This document shows positions 25,539 through 33,955 of a stretch of 64,000 nucleotides of DNA, piece after piece (position 1 is the first letter of the stretch; the number at the start of each line of letters is the position of its first letter). The stretch is from SSF26 sp037443945. GTDB lineage: Bacteria > Chloroflexota > Anaerolineae > J102. The notes below the pieces were generated by a model. The model did no database searches, had not been told where the DNA came from, and worked only from the letters and a program-made list of their open reading frames with translations. The DNA lies in contig JBBINH010000004.1 of the NCBI GenBank assembly GCA_037443945.1, forward strand, positions 1 through 64,000, read 5' to 3'. The position numbers and the translations under genes are program-made.

Positions 25539-27800
25539 ATGGCGCGTATCACCCGAGAAGATGCACTGGAATATCACCGCCTAAAAGGCAAGCCCGGCAA
25601 GCTGGCCATCATCCCCACCAAACCGATGGATACCCAACGCGATCTCAGCCTGGCCTATTCGCCGGGAGTCGCCGAGCCGGTGCTTGAGATCGAAAAAGAC
25701 CCGGAACTGGCCTACGAATACACGGCCAAAGGCAATCTGGTAGCCGTCATCTCAAATGGCACGGCCATCCTCGGCTTGGGAGATCGCGGCGCGCTGGCCA
25801 GCAAACCGGTGATGGAAGGCAAAGCCGTGCTCTTCAAGAAATTTGCCGATGTAGATGTCTTCGATATCGAAGTCAACACCCACGATCCGGATGAGCTGAT
25901 CCGCGTGGTAGCGGCCATTGCTCCCACCTTCGGCGGCATCAACCTGGAAGATATCAAAGCCCCGGAGTGCTTCTATATCGAAGAAAAGCTCAAGGAGATG
26001 CTCGATATCCCCGTCTTCCACGATGATCAGCATGGCACGGCGATCATCTCCGCCGCCGCCCTGGCCAATGCCCTGGAACTGGTCGGAAAACGGCATGATG
26101 AGATCCGCATCGCCATTTCCGGCGCCGGTGCTTCGGCCATCTCCTGCGCCGAATTGGCCATTCGCTGGGGAGTACGGCGGGAAAACATCATGCTCGTAGA
26201 TAGCAAAGGAGTCGTCTATAAAGGGCGCAAGGAGGGGATGAACCCCTATAAGGAGCGCTTCGCCGTGGAAACCGATGCCCGCACCCTGGCTGATGCCGTG
26301 CGCGGCGCCGATGTGTTCTACGGCCTTTCGGTCGCCAACGTGCTCACCCCGGAAATGGTCAAAACCATGGCCGAACGACCGATCATCTTCGCCATGGCCA
26401 ATCCGGATCCGGAGATCCGCCCCGAGCTGGCGCGCGAAGCTCGGCCGGATGTGATCATCGCCACCGGGCGCTCGGATTACCCGAACCAGGTCAACAACGT
26501 GCTGGGCTTCCCCTTCATCTTCCGCGGCGCCCTGGATGTGCGCGCCCGCGCCATCAACGAAGAGATGAAGATGGCCGCTTCCCGCGCCCTGGCCGCGCTG
26601 GCCAAAGAAGATGTGCCCGATTCGGTGCTGCGTGCCTACGGACTAGAGAGCCTGAAATTCGGCCCGGACTATATCATCCCCAAGCCGCTCGATCCGCGCG
26701 TCTTACTCTGGGAGGCCCCGGCGGTGGCCCAAGCGGCGATGGAAAGCGGCGTTGCCCGCAAGAAGATCGATATTGACGAATACCGTGAGCAGCTGGCCTA
26801 TCGTCTGGGCAAAGGCGAGCAGGTGCGTCACTTTATCATGAACAAGGCCAAAGCCGCCGGCGGCAAGAAACGCATCGCCTTTGCTGAAGGCGAAGAAAGC
26901 AAAGTGCTCCGCGCCGCGGCCATCATCCAAGAAGAAGGCATCGGCATCCCCGTGCTCATCGGCCGCAAAGCGGTGATCGAAGAACGCCTCCAGACGCTGG
27001 GGTTGGATTGTGCTCTGGAGATCGTCGATCCCGCCACCTTCCTGCGCCTGGAGGCCTATGCCCAGGCCTATTATGAACTGCGTCAGCGCAAGGGCATGAC
27101 CTTGCAAATGGCGCGCAAACGCATCCGCGAAGCGAACGTCTTCGGCGCCATGATGGTCAAAATGGGCGATGCCGACGCCTTCATCAGCGGCTTGACCTAC
27201 GAATATCCGGAAGTGATCCGCCCAGCCTTGCAGATCCACCACACGAAACCGGAGGCGACGCGTGCCGCCGGCGTTTACCTGATGATTGTGGATGACCGCG
27301 TCTACTTCTTCACCGATGCCACGGTGAACATCGATCCCACCAGCGAGGACCTGGCCGAGATCGCCTGCCTGGCGGCCGATTTCGCCCGCCAACTGGAAGT
27401 GGAACCGCGCATCGCCTTCCTCTCCTTCTCGAACTTCGGCTCCACGCCGCACCCACTTTCCGAAAAGGTGCGCCGCGCCGTGGAATTGGTCAAAGCGCGC
27501 CGCCCGGACCTGATCGTGGATGGCGAAATGCAGGCCGATACGGCCGTTGTGCCCTCGATCATCGAAGAGCGCTATCCCTTCAGCGCGGTCAAAGATGCCA
27601 ATGTGCTGGTCTTCCCCTCGCTGGAATCGGCAAACATCGCCTATAAGTTGCTGGCGCGTTTGGGCAAGGCCAAAGCCATCGGCCCGATCCTGCTGGGCAT
27701 CGGCGCTCCGGTGCACGTCATGCAAACCGGTGACGATGTGAACGACATTGTTCAGATCGCCGCCGTGGCCGTGATGGATGCGCTGAGCCGCGATAGTTAA
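25539..27800 (+). CDS. maeB: Malic enzyme fused to a phosphotransacetylase-like domain
   Basis: MaeB-type malic enzyme, 753 residues: oxidative decarboxylation of malate to pyruvate with NADP or NAD. Residues ~1-420 are the catalytic part (DLSLAYSPGVAEPVLEI, FHDDQHGTAIISAAAL, ISGAGASAISCAEL for nucleotide binding, IFAMANPDPEI). Residues ~430-753 are a phosphate acetyltransferase-like domain (RIAFAEGEESKVLRAAAII, SGLTYEYPEVIRPALQI, VDGEMQADTAVVP), which in known MaeB proteins mainly serves allosteric control by acetyl-CoA rather than catalysis. AGGAGG lies 5 nt before the ATG; 120 bp of upstream open frame are not used. Confidence 0.95.
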   Translation: MARITREDALEYHRLKGKPGKLAIIPTKPMDTQRDLSLAYSPGVAEPVLEIEKDPELAYEYTAKGNLVAVISNGTAILGLGDRGALASKPVMEGKAVLFKKFADVDVFDIEVNTHDPDELIRVVAAIAPTFGGINLEDIKAPECFYIEEKLKEMLDIPVFHDDQHGTAIISAAALANALELVGKRHDEIRIAISGAGASAISCAELAIRWGVRRENIMLVDSKGVVYKGRKEGMNPYKERFAVETDARTLADAVRGADVFYGLSVANVLTPEMVKTMAERPIIFAMANPDPEIRPELAREARPDVIIATGRSDYPNQVNNVLGFPFIFRGALDVRARAINEEMKMAASRALAALAKEDVPDSVLRAYGLESLKFGPDYIIPKPLDPRVLLWEAPAVAQAAMESGVARKKIDIDEYREQLAYRLGKGEQVRHFIMNKAKAAGGKKRIAFAEGEESKVLRAAAIIQEEGIGIPVLIGRKAVIEERLQTLGLDCALEIVDPATFLRLEAYAQAYYELRQRKGMTLQMARKRIREANVFGAMMVKMGDADAFISGLTYEYPEVIRPALQIHHTKPEATRAAGVYLMIVDDRVYFFTDATVNIDPTSEDLAEIACLAADFARQLEVEPRIAFLSFSNFGSTPHPLSEKVRRAVELVKARRPDLIVDGEMQADTAVVPSIIEERYPFSAVKDANVLVFPSLESANIAYKLLARLGKAKAIGPILLGIGAPVHVMQTGDDVNDIVQIAAVAVMDALSRDS

Positions 27801-27810
27801 TGGTTGGGCT

Positions 27811-28092
27811 ATTGGTTTCGCCGAGATCTCTCTGCGGGCCTACGTCCCCGGCGCGTCAACATCGCCCGCACCGTTCCTTGAAGGGTGGTTCGTCGAGGAG
27901 CCCTTTCGGCGTCGTGGCATCGGCCGGCGACTCATCGAGGCGGCGGCTCGGTGGGCGGCCGAGCGCGGCTACCGTGAACTTGGATCGGACTCGCTTCTGG
28001 ACAACATAGAGGCTGCGCGTGCCCATGAAGCGATTGGATTTCGTGAGGTCGAACGGGTCCGCTTCTTCATCAAGCCAATCGGAGGCTTATGA
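27811..28092 (+). pseudogene. 5'-truncated GNAT acetyltransferase, AAC(6')-like
   Basis: An open frame without a start codon encodes the C-terminal ~93 residues of a GNAT enzyme: IGFAEISLRAYVPGASTSPA, FLEGWFVEEPFRRRGIGRRL (acetyl-CoA loop RRRGIG), then RELGSDSLLDNIEAARAHEAIGF and EVERVRFF. This resembles aminoglycoside 6'-N-acetyltransferases, which are ~145-150 residues. The frame is closed by a stop just upstream at about 27786 and the malic enzyme gene ends at 27800, so the first ~50 codons were lost, presumably by a deletion or insertion that joined it to maeB. Not expected to be functional. Confidence 0.75.
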
Positions 28093-28130
28093 TGTGCGGG
28101 CCTCCGAACTCGTTGTTGCAGTCACCCTGT

Positions 28131-28165
28131 GCGTTCGGCGGTTGCGCGGTTCTGCGGCCGAACGC
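28131..28165 (+). repeat. 9-bp inverted repeat between the acetyltransferase remnant and the reductase
   Basis: GCGTTCGGC (28131-28139) and GCCGAACGC (28157-28165) can pair around a 17-nt loop. No T-run follows, so it is not a standard terminator. Its role is unknown. Confidence 0.5.
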
Positions 28166-28206
28166 CCGGGCATTAGGCCCCCATTCGCACACAGGATAGG
28201 AGCATC

Positions 28207-28845
28207 ATGAGCAAGGTATTTGTCAACATTGCCCTCAGCCTCGATGGCTACATGGCACCAGAAGGCATGGATATGGCCCATTTTGGCGACCCGGAATACA
28301 AGAACTGGGGTGCGAAATGGGGTGCGCTGATGGCTTGGGCTCTCAACCAACAGTATCTGCGGGAAAAGCTCAAGATCGGGCCCGGCGGTGAGACCGGCCC
28401 CGTCAACGACATGATTCGCCACACCTTCGAACGCACCGGCGCCCATATCATGGGCAAGCGCATGTTCGAAGGTGGCGAGCGCGGATGGCCTGAGGAGGCA
28501 CCGTTTCACACACCTGTCTATGTCCTAACCCACGAGCGGCGCCGGCCTTGGGGTCGTCCGGGCGGAACAACGTTCTACTTTGTCAACGACGGTCCGCAAC
28601 GCGCCCTTGAGCTGGCGCAGGAAGCGGCAGGCGAGCGGGACATCCGCATTTCTGGCGGCGCGGATGTGATCCAACAGTACCTGAACCTGGGTGTGGTTGA
28701 CGAACTGGAAATCGCGTTGGTGCCTGTGTTGTTCGGCGGCGGGCGGCGTCTCTTTGAGAACCTGCACGAACCATTGCCGCAGTTTCGCATTGACAGAGTC
28801 ATTGAGGATCAAGCCGCCACTCACCTGCGCTATGTGCGCCGATGA
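28207..28845 (+). CDS. RibD C-terminal/dihydrofolate-reductase-like protein
   Basis: Protein of 212 residues of the RibD_C/DHFR-like reductase group. The start VFVNIALSLDGYMAPEG, the middle HIMGKRMFEGGERGWPEEAP and the ending RDIRISGGADVIQQYLNLGVVDELEIALVPVLFGGGRRLFENL are typical of the small standalone reductases of this family, which bind NADPH; the substrate is usually unknown. TAGGAG precedes the ATG. Flanked by the acetyltransferase remnant, so it lies in the accessory patch. Confidence 0.88.
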   Translation: MSKVFVNIALSLDGYMAPEGMDMAHFGDPEYKNWGAKWGALMAWALNQQYLREKLKIGPGGETGPVNDMIRHTFERTGAHIMGKRMFEGGERGWPEEAPFHTPVYVLTHERRRPWGRPGGTTFYFVNDGPQRALELAQEAAGERDIRISGGADVIQQYLNLGVVDELEIALVPVLFGGGRRLFENLHEPLPQFRIDRVIEDQAATHLRYVRR

Positions 28846-29020
28846 AGACGGCCTCCCGCTGCGTTCCCGGCGTTCCTCGGCAACAGGACAACTGCATTCG
28901 CACAACAACCGGTTGCAGTAGTCCGCCGCGCAGCCCGCCGCTGAACCGGGATGTTCGCCCGCTTGCTATGTCCAAGTGGATTCGGTTCCCAGAGGGCGAG
29001 GCAGGCGGTTTTTTTTCTGA

Positions 29021-29671
29021 TCAATCCCGTTTGGGTGGGTTGGCGAAGGCCTCGTTCAGATAGGGATAGACAAACCACAACGTGCCGGCGCCGAAGAGTG
29101 CACCGGTCACGGTGCGCAGCCACCAGTTGCTCTCGCGCAGGCCGATAAGCTGGGTGCCGCCATCCAGGCCGATGGGGACAACGGCGATTAGCACATACCA
29201 GAACCACCGTAAGCGCGGCAGACGCCAACGCCGCACGGCCAGCAGGGTTCCGAGGAGGAACATACTGCCGTAGATGGCCAGGTCGCGTTCACATAGGGCC
29301 ACCTTGTAGCCGTGTTCTGCGTCGCCAACGTACCAACGTCGTTGGAAGATGTTTCCCGTAGCCACGCCGTCGGCCTGAAGTTCCTCCAGGCTGTAGATCG
29401 GTGATCTGCCGAAAAGGAAATACGATCGTTCCGGCAACTGGTGGCAGAAGGGCAGGTAAATCGTATAGATAACCCGCGCCGGTGTCGTGGCGCCTAAACG
29501 CATGAACGCCGGGGCCAAAAAGGGCAGTCCCACGTAGAGCAAGAACACCACATTGAGCAGTCCCAGCCAATGCCGACTCAGAAACGCCACAAAACGGCTG
29601 CCGGCAGCCACAAACGCATCGGTTATGCCGATTAGGATGGACCCCCCGCTTTCCAGTTCTTCCGGCTTCAT
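29021..29671 (-). CDS. DUF2085 membrane protein
   Basis: Protein of 216 residues with about four membrane helices and the DUF2085 hallmarks: FCHQLPERSYFLFGR near residue 95 and CERDLAIYGSMFLLG near residue 150. The conserved Cys residues suggest redox or metal contact, but no function is established. Its start overlaps the stop of the glutaredoxin-like gene (ATGA), making it the last gene of the long cytochrome maturation operon. Confidence 0.85.
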   Translation of the reverse strand: MKPEELESGGSILIGITDAFVAAGSRFVAFLSRHWLGLLNVVFLLYVGLPFLAPAFMRLGATTPARVIYTIYLPFCHQLPERSYFLFGRSPIYSLEELQADGVATGNIFQRRWYVGDAEHGYKVALCERDLAIYGSMFLLGTLLAVRRWRLPRLRWFWYVLIAVVPIGLDGGTQLIGLRESNWWLRTVTGALFGAGTLWFVYPYLNEAFANPPKRD

Positions 29672-29913
29672 CGGCTTGCCTCCGCCAGAACGTCTAGGAG
29701 TCGTTCGCTCGTGATGGGAGGATACAACAGCACCCTATCGTCCACGGCCACGACCGGTACCGAATACTGAAATCGTTCCCATAGGATCGGATCGGCCGTG
29801 ATGTCCTGCGCCTCGATCTCCCAGCCGAAATCGGCGGCCAGCGTAGCCAGCAGGTGTTCGGCCTCTTCGCACAAATGGCATCCCGGCCGCGTGTACAGAA
29901 TCATTCGTCTCAT
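29668..29913 (-). CDS. Glutaredoxin-like thiol protein
   Basis: Small cytoplasmic redox protein, ~81 residues, with a thioredoxin-fold start MILYTRPGCHLCEEAEHLL holding the CxxC active site CHLC and a cis-Pro region SVPVVAVDD. It is of the DUF836/glutaredoxin-like group. The ATG at 29913 overlaps the stop of the TlpA-like gene, so an in-frame earlier start is not favoured. Its place after ccdA and tlpA suggests it belongs to the thiol branch of cytochrome c maturation. Confidence 0.85.
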   Translation of the reverse strand: MRRMILYTRPGCHLCEEAEHLLATLAADFGWEIEAQDITADPILWERFQYSVPVVAVDDRVLLYPPITSERLLDVLAEASR

Positions 29914-30506
29914 AGGATCGTGCGCAGGTGTTGCTCCAAAATGTCGGGTGTGAGGATGCCGATCCAACGGACCCGCACGATCCCGCGGCGGTCGATAAAG
30001 AACGTCGAAGGCAAGGCGTTCGTCTTATAGGCCCGCATGACTTCGCCCTGGGGGTCGATGATCACAGGTAGGCTCAACCCGAATTCTTGCATGAAAGCGG
30101 CTACCTGGTCGTGGGCCTCGGCGTCGTTGATGGCCAAAACAACCAGGCCTTGATCGCGATAGCGGGCATAAGCCTTGGCCAGCTCCGGCATTTCCTCTCG
30201 GCACGGTGGACACCAGGTGGCCCAAAAATTGATGACGACCGGTTGGCCTCGATAGGCTGCCAGCGAGGTGGAAGATCCGTCGGGCAGATGGATGATGAAA
30301 TCGGGGGCCGGATGACCGGCATCGGGTTGGGCGGCGGCGTTGTTCACCGCCAGGAGGCTGGTCACAGGATACACCCCGGCCTCGGCCACCAGGGCCGTGG
30401 GCGGTAGGGCCGCGCCTCTCTGCGCCCGCCAGGCCAGAACAAGGGCTACGCCCCCGATAAGGAGACCCGAGGCCAGCAACAGCCATGCCTGATGACGTCG
30501 TTTCAT
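29910..30506 (-). CDS. TlpA/ResA-like membrane-anchored thioredoxin
   Basis: Protein of 198 residues: an N-terminal signal anchor (LLLASGLLIGGVALVLAW), a linker, then a thioredoxin domain with active site WATWCPPCREEMPEL and cis-Pro LPSTFFID. ResA/TlpA proteins keep the CxxCH cysteines of apocytochrome c reduced outside the membrane, using electrons passed by CcdA. The gene lies 15 bp after the CcdA-like gene and overlaps the next gene by 4 bp. Confidence 0.93.
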   Translation of the reverse strand: MKRRHQAWLLLASGLLIGGVALVLAWRAQRGAALPPTALVAEAGVYPVTSLLAVNNAAAQPDAGHPAPDFIIHLPDGSSTSLAAYRGQPVVINFWATWCPPCREEMPELAKAYARYRDQGLVVLAINDAEAHDQVAAFMQEFGLSLPVIIDPQGEVMRAYKTNALPSTFFIDRRGIVRVRWIGILTPDILEQHLRTIL

Positions 30507-30521
30507 GGGCTTCGCGATTCT

Positions 30522-31583
30522 TCAAACTTCAACCGCTACCGACCCAAGGGAGGGACTGCGGTCCGTTCCGCTACGGCTGCTCAAGGCAGCGCCGCTCAGA
30601 TAGCCCAGATAGGCCGGGACCAGCGGCAGCACACACGGCGAAAGGAACGAGAGCACGCCGGCCACAAAGGCCAGCAAAAGGGTGATATCGGTTGCCGATG
30701 CCGGCATCAGGCCCGACTCGATGTTGAGGAACGATCCCAGACCGGCCAGCCGTGCCAGGCTATCGGTGAACATGAGGATGCCGATCAGAAAGAGGAAGGC
30801 ACCGCTGAGCACACTCACAACGGGTAAAAAGCGATAAAAACGGGGCAAATAGACCATGAGTCGGGAGAATAGCGCTCCGGCCACAAGGAAGGGGATGCCC
30901 AAACCCAGCGAATAGCTCGCCAACAGCAGAGCACCCTGGCCCACTGTTTGGGTTTGTGAGGCCAACAGGAGGATGCCGGCCAGAATCGGCCCCACACATG
31001 GCGTCCAACCGGCGGCAAAAATGACACCCACCAGCGCACTCCGGGCATACGAAACCTTTTGCGGCGGCCCTCCGATGTTCCCTAACCGCAGCTCCTGCTC
31101 AAAAACATGGGTCCGATAGCCTCCGTACACCACCAATCCGACGAGCAGCGTTTCCCCCAGGCGTAAGGCCGGATTCGTGAGAAGGTCACTGGTCAACCAG
31201 CTCAGGCCGGCGATGACCAGCGTCAGCATGGCCAGCGCCGGCCGGTCCCAATCGGCGGCTGCCAGCACGATCAGACCGACAAAAACTCCACCGGCAATCC
31301 GGGTCGCCTCGTCGCTCTCAAACAGCGCAAGCTGATAGCTAAGTCCACCTGCCCCCAACGCCACCAAAGCCCATTGCCAGGACTTCAGGTGCAGATGGGC
31401 TACGCGCAGGGCAAAGACAAAGAGCAGGACCGTCCCCACGCGCACGATGAGGGGCAGCAAATCGTAGAGCACATAACCACCCAGAAGGCCAATCGAAGCT
31501 CCCAGGAGCGTGAACACGGTCGCAAAACCGAGCACGAGCGCCAGGGCATGGAAAAAGGTCGTTCGGGCACGAATCGTTGTCAA
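30522..31583 (-). CDS. ccdA: CcdA-like thiol-electron transporter with permuted helix order
   Basis: Membrane protein of ~353 residues of the CcdA/DsbD group, which passes electrons across the membrane to TlpA-like proteins. The order is unusual: the protein begins with the part that normally follows helix 1 (HALALVLGFATVFTLLGAS), then ~100 extra residues with four helices, then the helix 4 region FAAGWTPCVGPILAGIL, and only at the end the normal helix 1 (FVAGVLSFLSPCVLPLVPAYL). The two redox Cys are therefore present in reverse order. A TTG at 31583 with GGAGG 5 nt upstream is preferred over a GTG at 31619 that lacks a ribosome site. It sits between ccmD and tlpA. Confidence 0.85.
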   Translation of the reverse strand: MTTIRARTTFFHALALVLGFATVFTLLGASIGLLGGYVLYDLLPLIVRVGTVLLFVFALRVAHLHLKSWQWALVALGAGGLSYQLALFESDEATRIAGGVFVGLIVLAAADWDRPALAMLTLVIAGLSWLTSDLLTNPALRLGETLLVGLVVYGGYRTHVFEQELRLGNIGGPPQKVSYARSALVGVIFAAGWTPCVGPILAGILLLASQTQTVGQGALLLASYSLGLGIPFLVAGALFSRLMVYLPRFYRFLPVVSVLSGAFLFLIGILMFTDSLARLAGLGSFLNIESGLMPASATDITLLLAFVAGVLSFLSPCVLPLVPAYLGYLSGAALSSRSGTDRSPSLGSVAVEV

Positions 31584-31663
31584 GGCAACCTCCGTAGGAA
31601 CCGTTTCGTATACCGTCACTATTCGTTAGACGGGCATGAGAGGGGATTGCTTACCTGAACATC

Positions 31664-31804
31664 TCAACGGCTTTCCCGGTGCCGGAGGGCATCCTCCAGC
31701 GCCGTCAGCTCGTCGTTCAGGGCGCTGAGGCGTCGGTTCATCGTCAAGATGAAGATGAAGATGATCAGCCAGATAACAACATAAGCAGCAACCAGATACG
31801 GCAT
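31664..31804 (-). CDS. ccmD: CcmD-like small membrane protein
   Basis: A 46-residue protein: one membrane helix near the N-terminus (AAYVVIWLIIFIFIL) followed by a charged helix (NRRLSALNDELTALEDALRHR). This is the shape of CcmD, which helps release holo-CcmE from the CcmABC complex. GGAGG lies upstream of the ATG. The position directly after ccmC, as in other Ccm operons, supports the call. Confidence 0.82.
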   Translation of the reverse strand: MPYLVAAYVVIWLIIFIFILTMNRRLSALNDELTALEDALRHRESR

Positions 31805-31834
31805 GATGGCAAAACCTCCGTTTGCGCAAAGGGA

Positions 31835-32527
31835 TCAGGTCAACAGCCGTGCTCGCAGGGCGGCCACCCGTTCGATGGTGTACTCCAGCCGGAGCCGATT
31901 GGCCAGCAGGGCGACATAAAGCACGGTGAAGGCCACGATACAGAACACAAATGCCAACGTCATCCCCGGTCCCAGCCCGAAGTCCTCGTTCGGATCGAGG
32001 ATGACGGGATGGATGGTGTTCCACCAACGAATGGACATGAAGGTAATGGGGACACTGACGAAAGCGAAGATGCTGTACACCGAGGCAAACCGCGCCCGTC
32101 GTTCCGGTTCCTCGATAGCGCCCCGCAGCATGAAGTAGGCGATGTAGAGCAACAGCACGATGGTGTAGGTCGTCAAGCGCGGATCCCAGGTCCACCAGGT
32201 GTTCCAGGCCGGCTTGGCCCAAATCGAACCGCTGGCCGTGGCGGCAATGGTAAAAGCCACACCCAATTCGGCCGAACAGCGCGCCAGAATGTCCCAGCGC
32301 GGCTGCGGTCGCACCAGATAGAGGATGGCCGCTACAAAGGTGACGAAAAAGGCCAGCATGCTCAGCCAGGCCGTAGGCACATGAAAGTAGATGATCCGCT
32401 GCGCCCAACGCTCGGTCTCGGTTAGATTGATGGCCGAAGGTGCTTGGACGAGCGCCATATAGATGGCGCCGACCATGCTCACGGCCGCAGCCAGATTGAG
32501 GACGGTAAGGACACGGTGAGACAGCAT
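31835..32527 (-). CDS. ccmC: Heme transporter/handling protein CcmC
   Basis: CcmC of about 230 residues with six membrane helices. It carries the tryptophan-rich heme-handling motif in WNTWWTWDPRLTTYTIVLLLY and flanking conserved His residues (IIYFHVPTAWLS; IRWWNTIHP). CcmC loads heme onto CcmE at the outer face of the membrane. ATG at 32527 follows GGAGAAGG; a TTG further upstream is in frame but overlaps ccmB. Sits between ccmB and ccmD. Confidence 0.95.
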   Translation of the reverse strand: MLSHRVLTVLNLAAAVSMVGAIYMALVQAPSAINLTETERWAQRIIYFHVPTAWLSMLAFFVTFVAAILYLVRPQPRWDILARCSAELGVAFTIAATASGSIWAKPAWNTWWTWDPRLTTYTIVLLLYIAYFMLRGAIEEPERRARFASVYSIFAFVSVPITFMSIRWWNTIHPVILDPNEDFGLGPGMTLAFVFCIVAFTVLYVALLANRLRLEYTIERVAALRARLLT

Positions 32528-32546
32528 AGAACCTTCTCCTGATAGA

Positions 32547-33217
32547 TCATTCTTCCACAACGTAATCGAACGTGAGAAAAGCAATGGCCAGATAGAGAAT
32601 GTCGAAAATAAGCAAAAGCTGCAGCCAGTTGCCGAGTTTACTCAATGGATCGCCTTCGAGTAAACCTATAGTCATACGGATTCCGCTGACAAGAACCGGC
32701 AAAATAATCGGAAACAATAAAATCGGCAAAAGCACCTCGCGAGCGCGGGTATTGACCGTTAGTGCCGAGAAGATGGTGCCGACTACGGCAAGTCCTATTG
32801 TACCCAGTGCCACCACTAGCAACAAGGGTAGGCTGATAAGGCTAACATTAAAGAAAAGTACGATCAGCGGCAAAACGAATAGCTCAACCACCAGGATAAA
32901 CACAAGATTGGCTAACATTTTGCCGCAGTAGACGGCGCTGCGGTCCACGGGCGCCAGCAAGAGACCCGCCAGGCTGCCGCGATCTTTTTCGCTGATAAAA
33001 GCGCGCCCCAGCCCCAACACCGAAGCAAAGGCCACCGTCACCCACAAGACGCCGGGTACGACCATGCGTTTGTCGGGCACCCGTAGCTCGAAGGCAAAAT
33101 TGAGGATGAGCAAAGCCAGAGCGGCAAAAACGGCCATGCCGGTGAAGATGTCCTTACTGCGCAACTCGACGCGCACATCCTTCCACCATATGGCGGCAAT
33201 GACCTGCAAATAGCGCT

Positions 33218-33221
<4 letters not shown>
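32547..33221 (-). CDS. ccmB: Heme exporter membrane protein CcmB
   Basis: CcmB of 224 residues with six membrane helices, partner of the CcmA ATPase. Typical features are the start IAAIWWKDVRVELRSKDIFTGM, LGRAFISEKDRGSLAGLLLAPVDRSAVYCGKMLANL, and a central LFFNV region. The start codon overlaps the ccmA stop (ATGA). Its ribosome site AGGAGGGG lies inside a 24-bp tandem repeat, so this site is present twice upstream of the gene. Confidence 0.95.
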
Positions 33222-33952
<731 letters not shown>

Positions 33953-33955
33953 CGC

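Noticed and set aside
28093..28206. Possible integron attC site between the acetyltransferase remnant and the DHFR-like gene
   Set aside because: The gene order looks cassette-like and there is an inverted repeat, but the conserved attC core sites (RYYYAAC and GTTRRRY) were not found, and no integrase is present.
29011..29018. Run of eight T as a terminator for the RibD-like gene
   Set aside because: No stable GC stem precedes the T-run and it is 170 bp from the stop codon.
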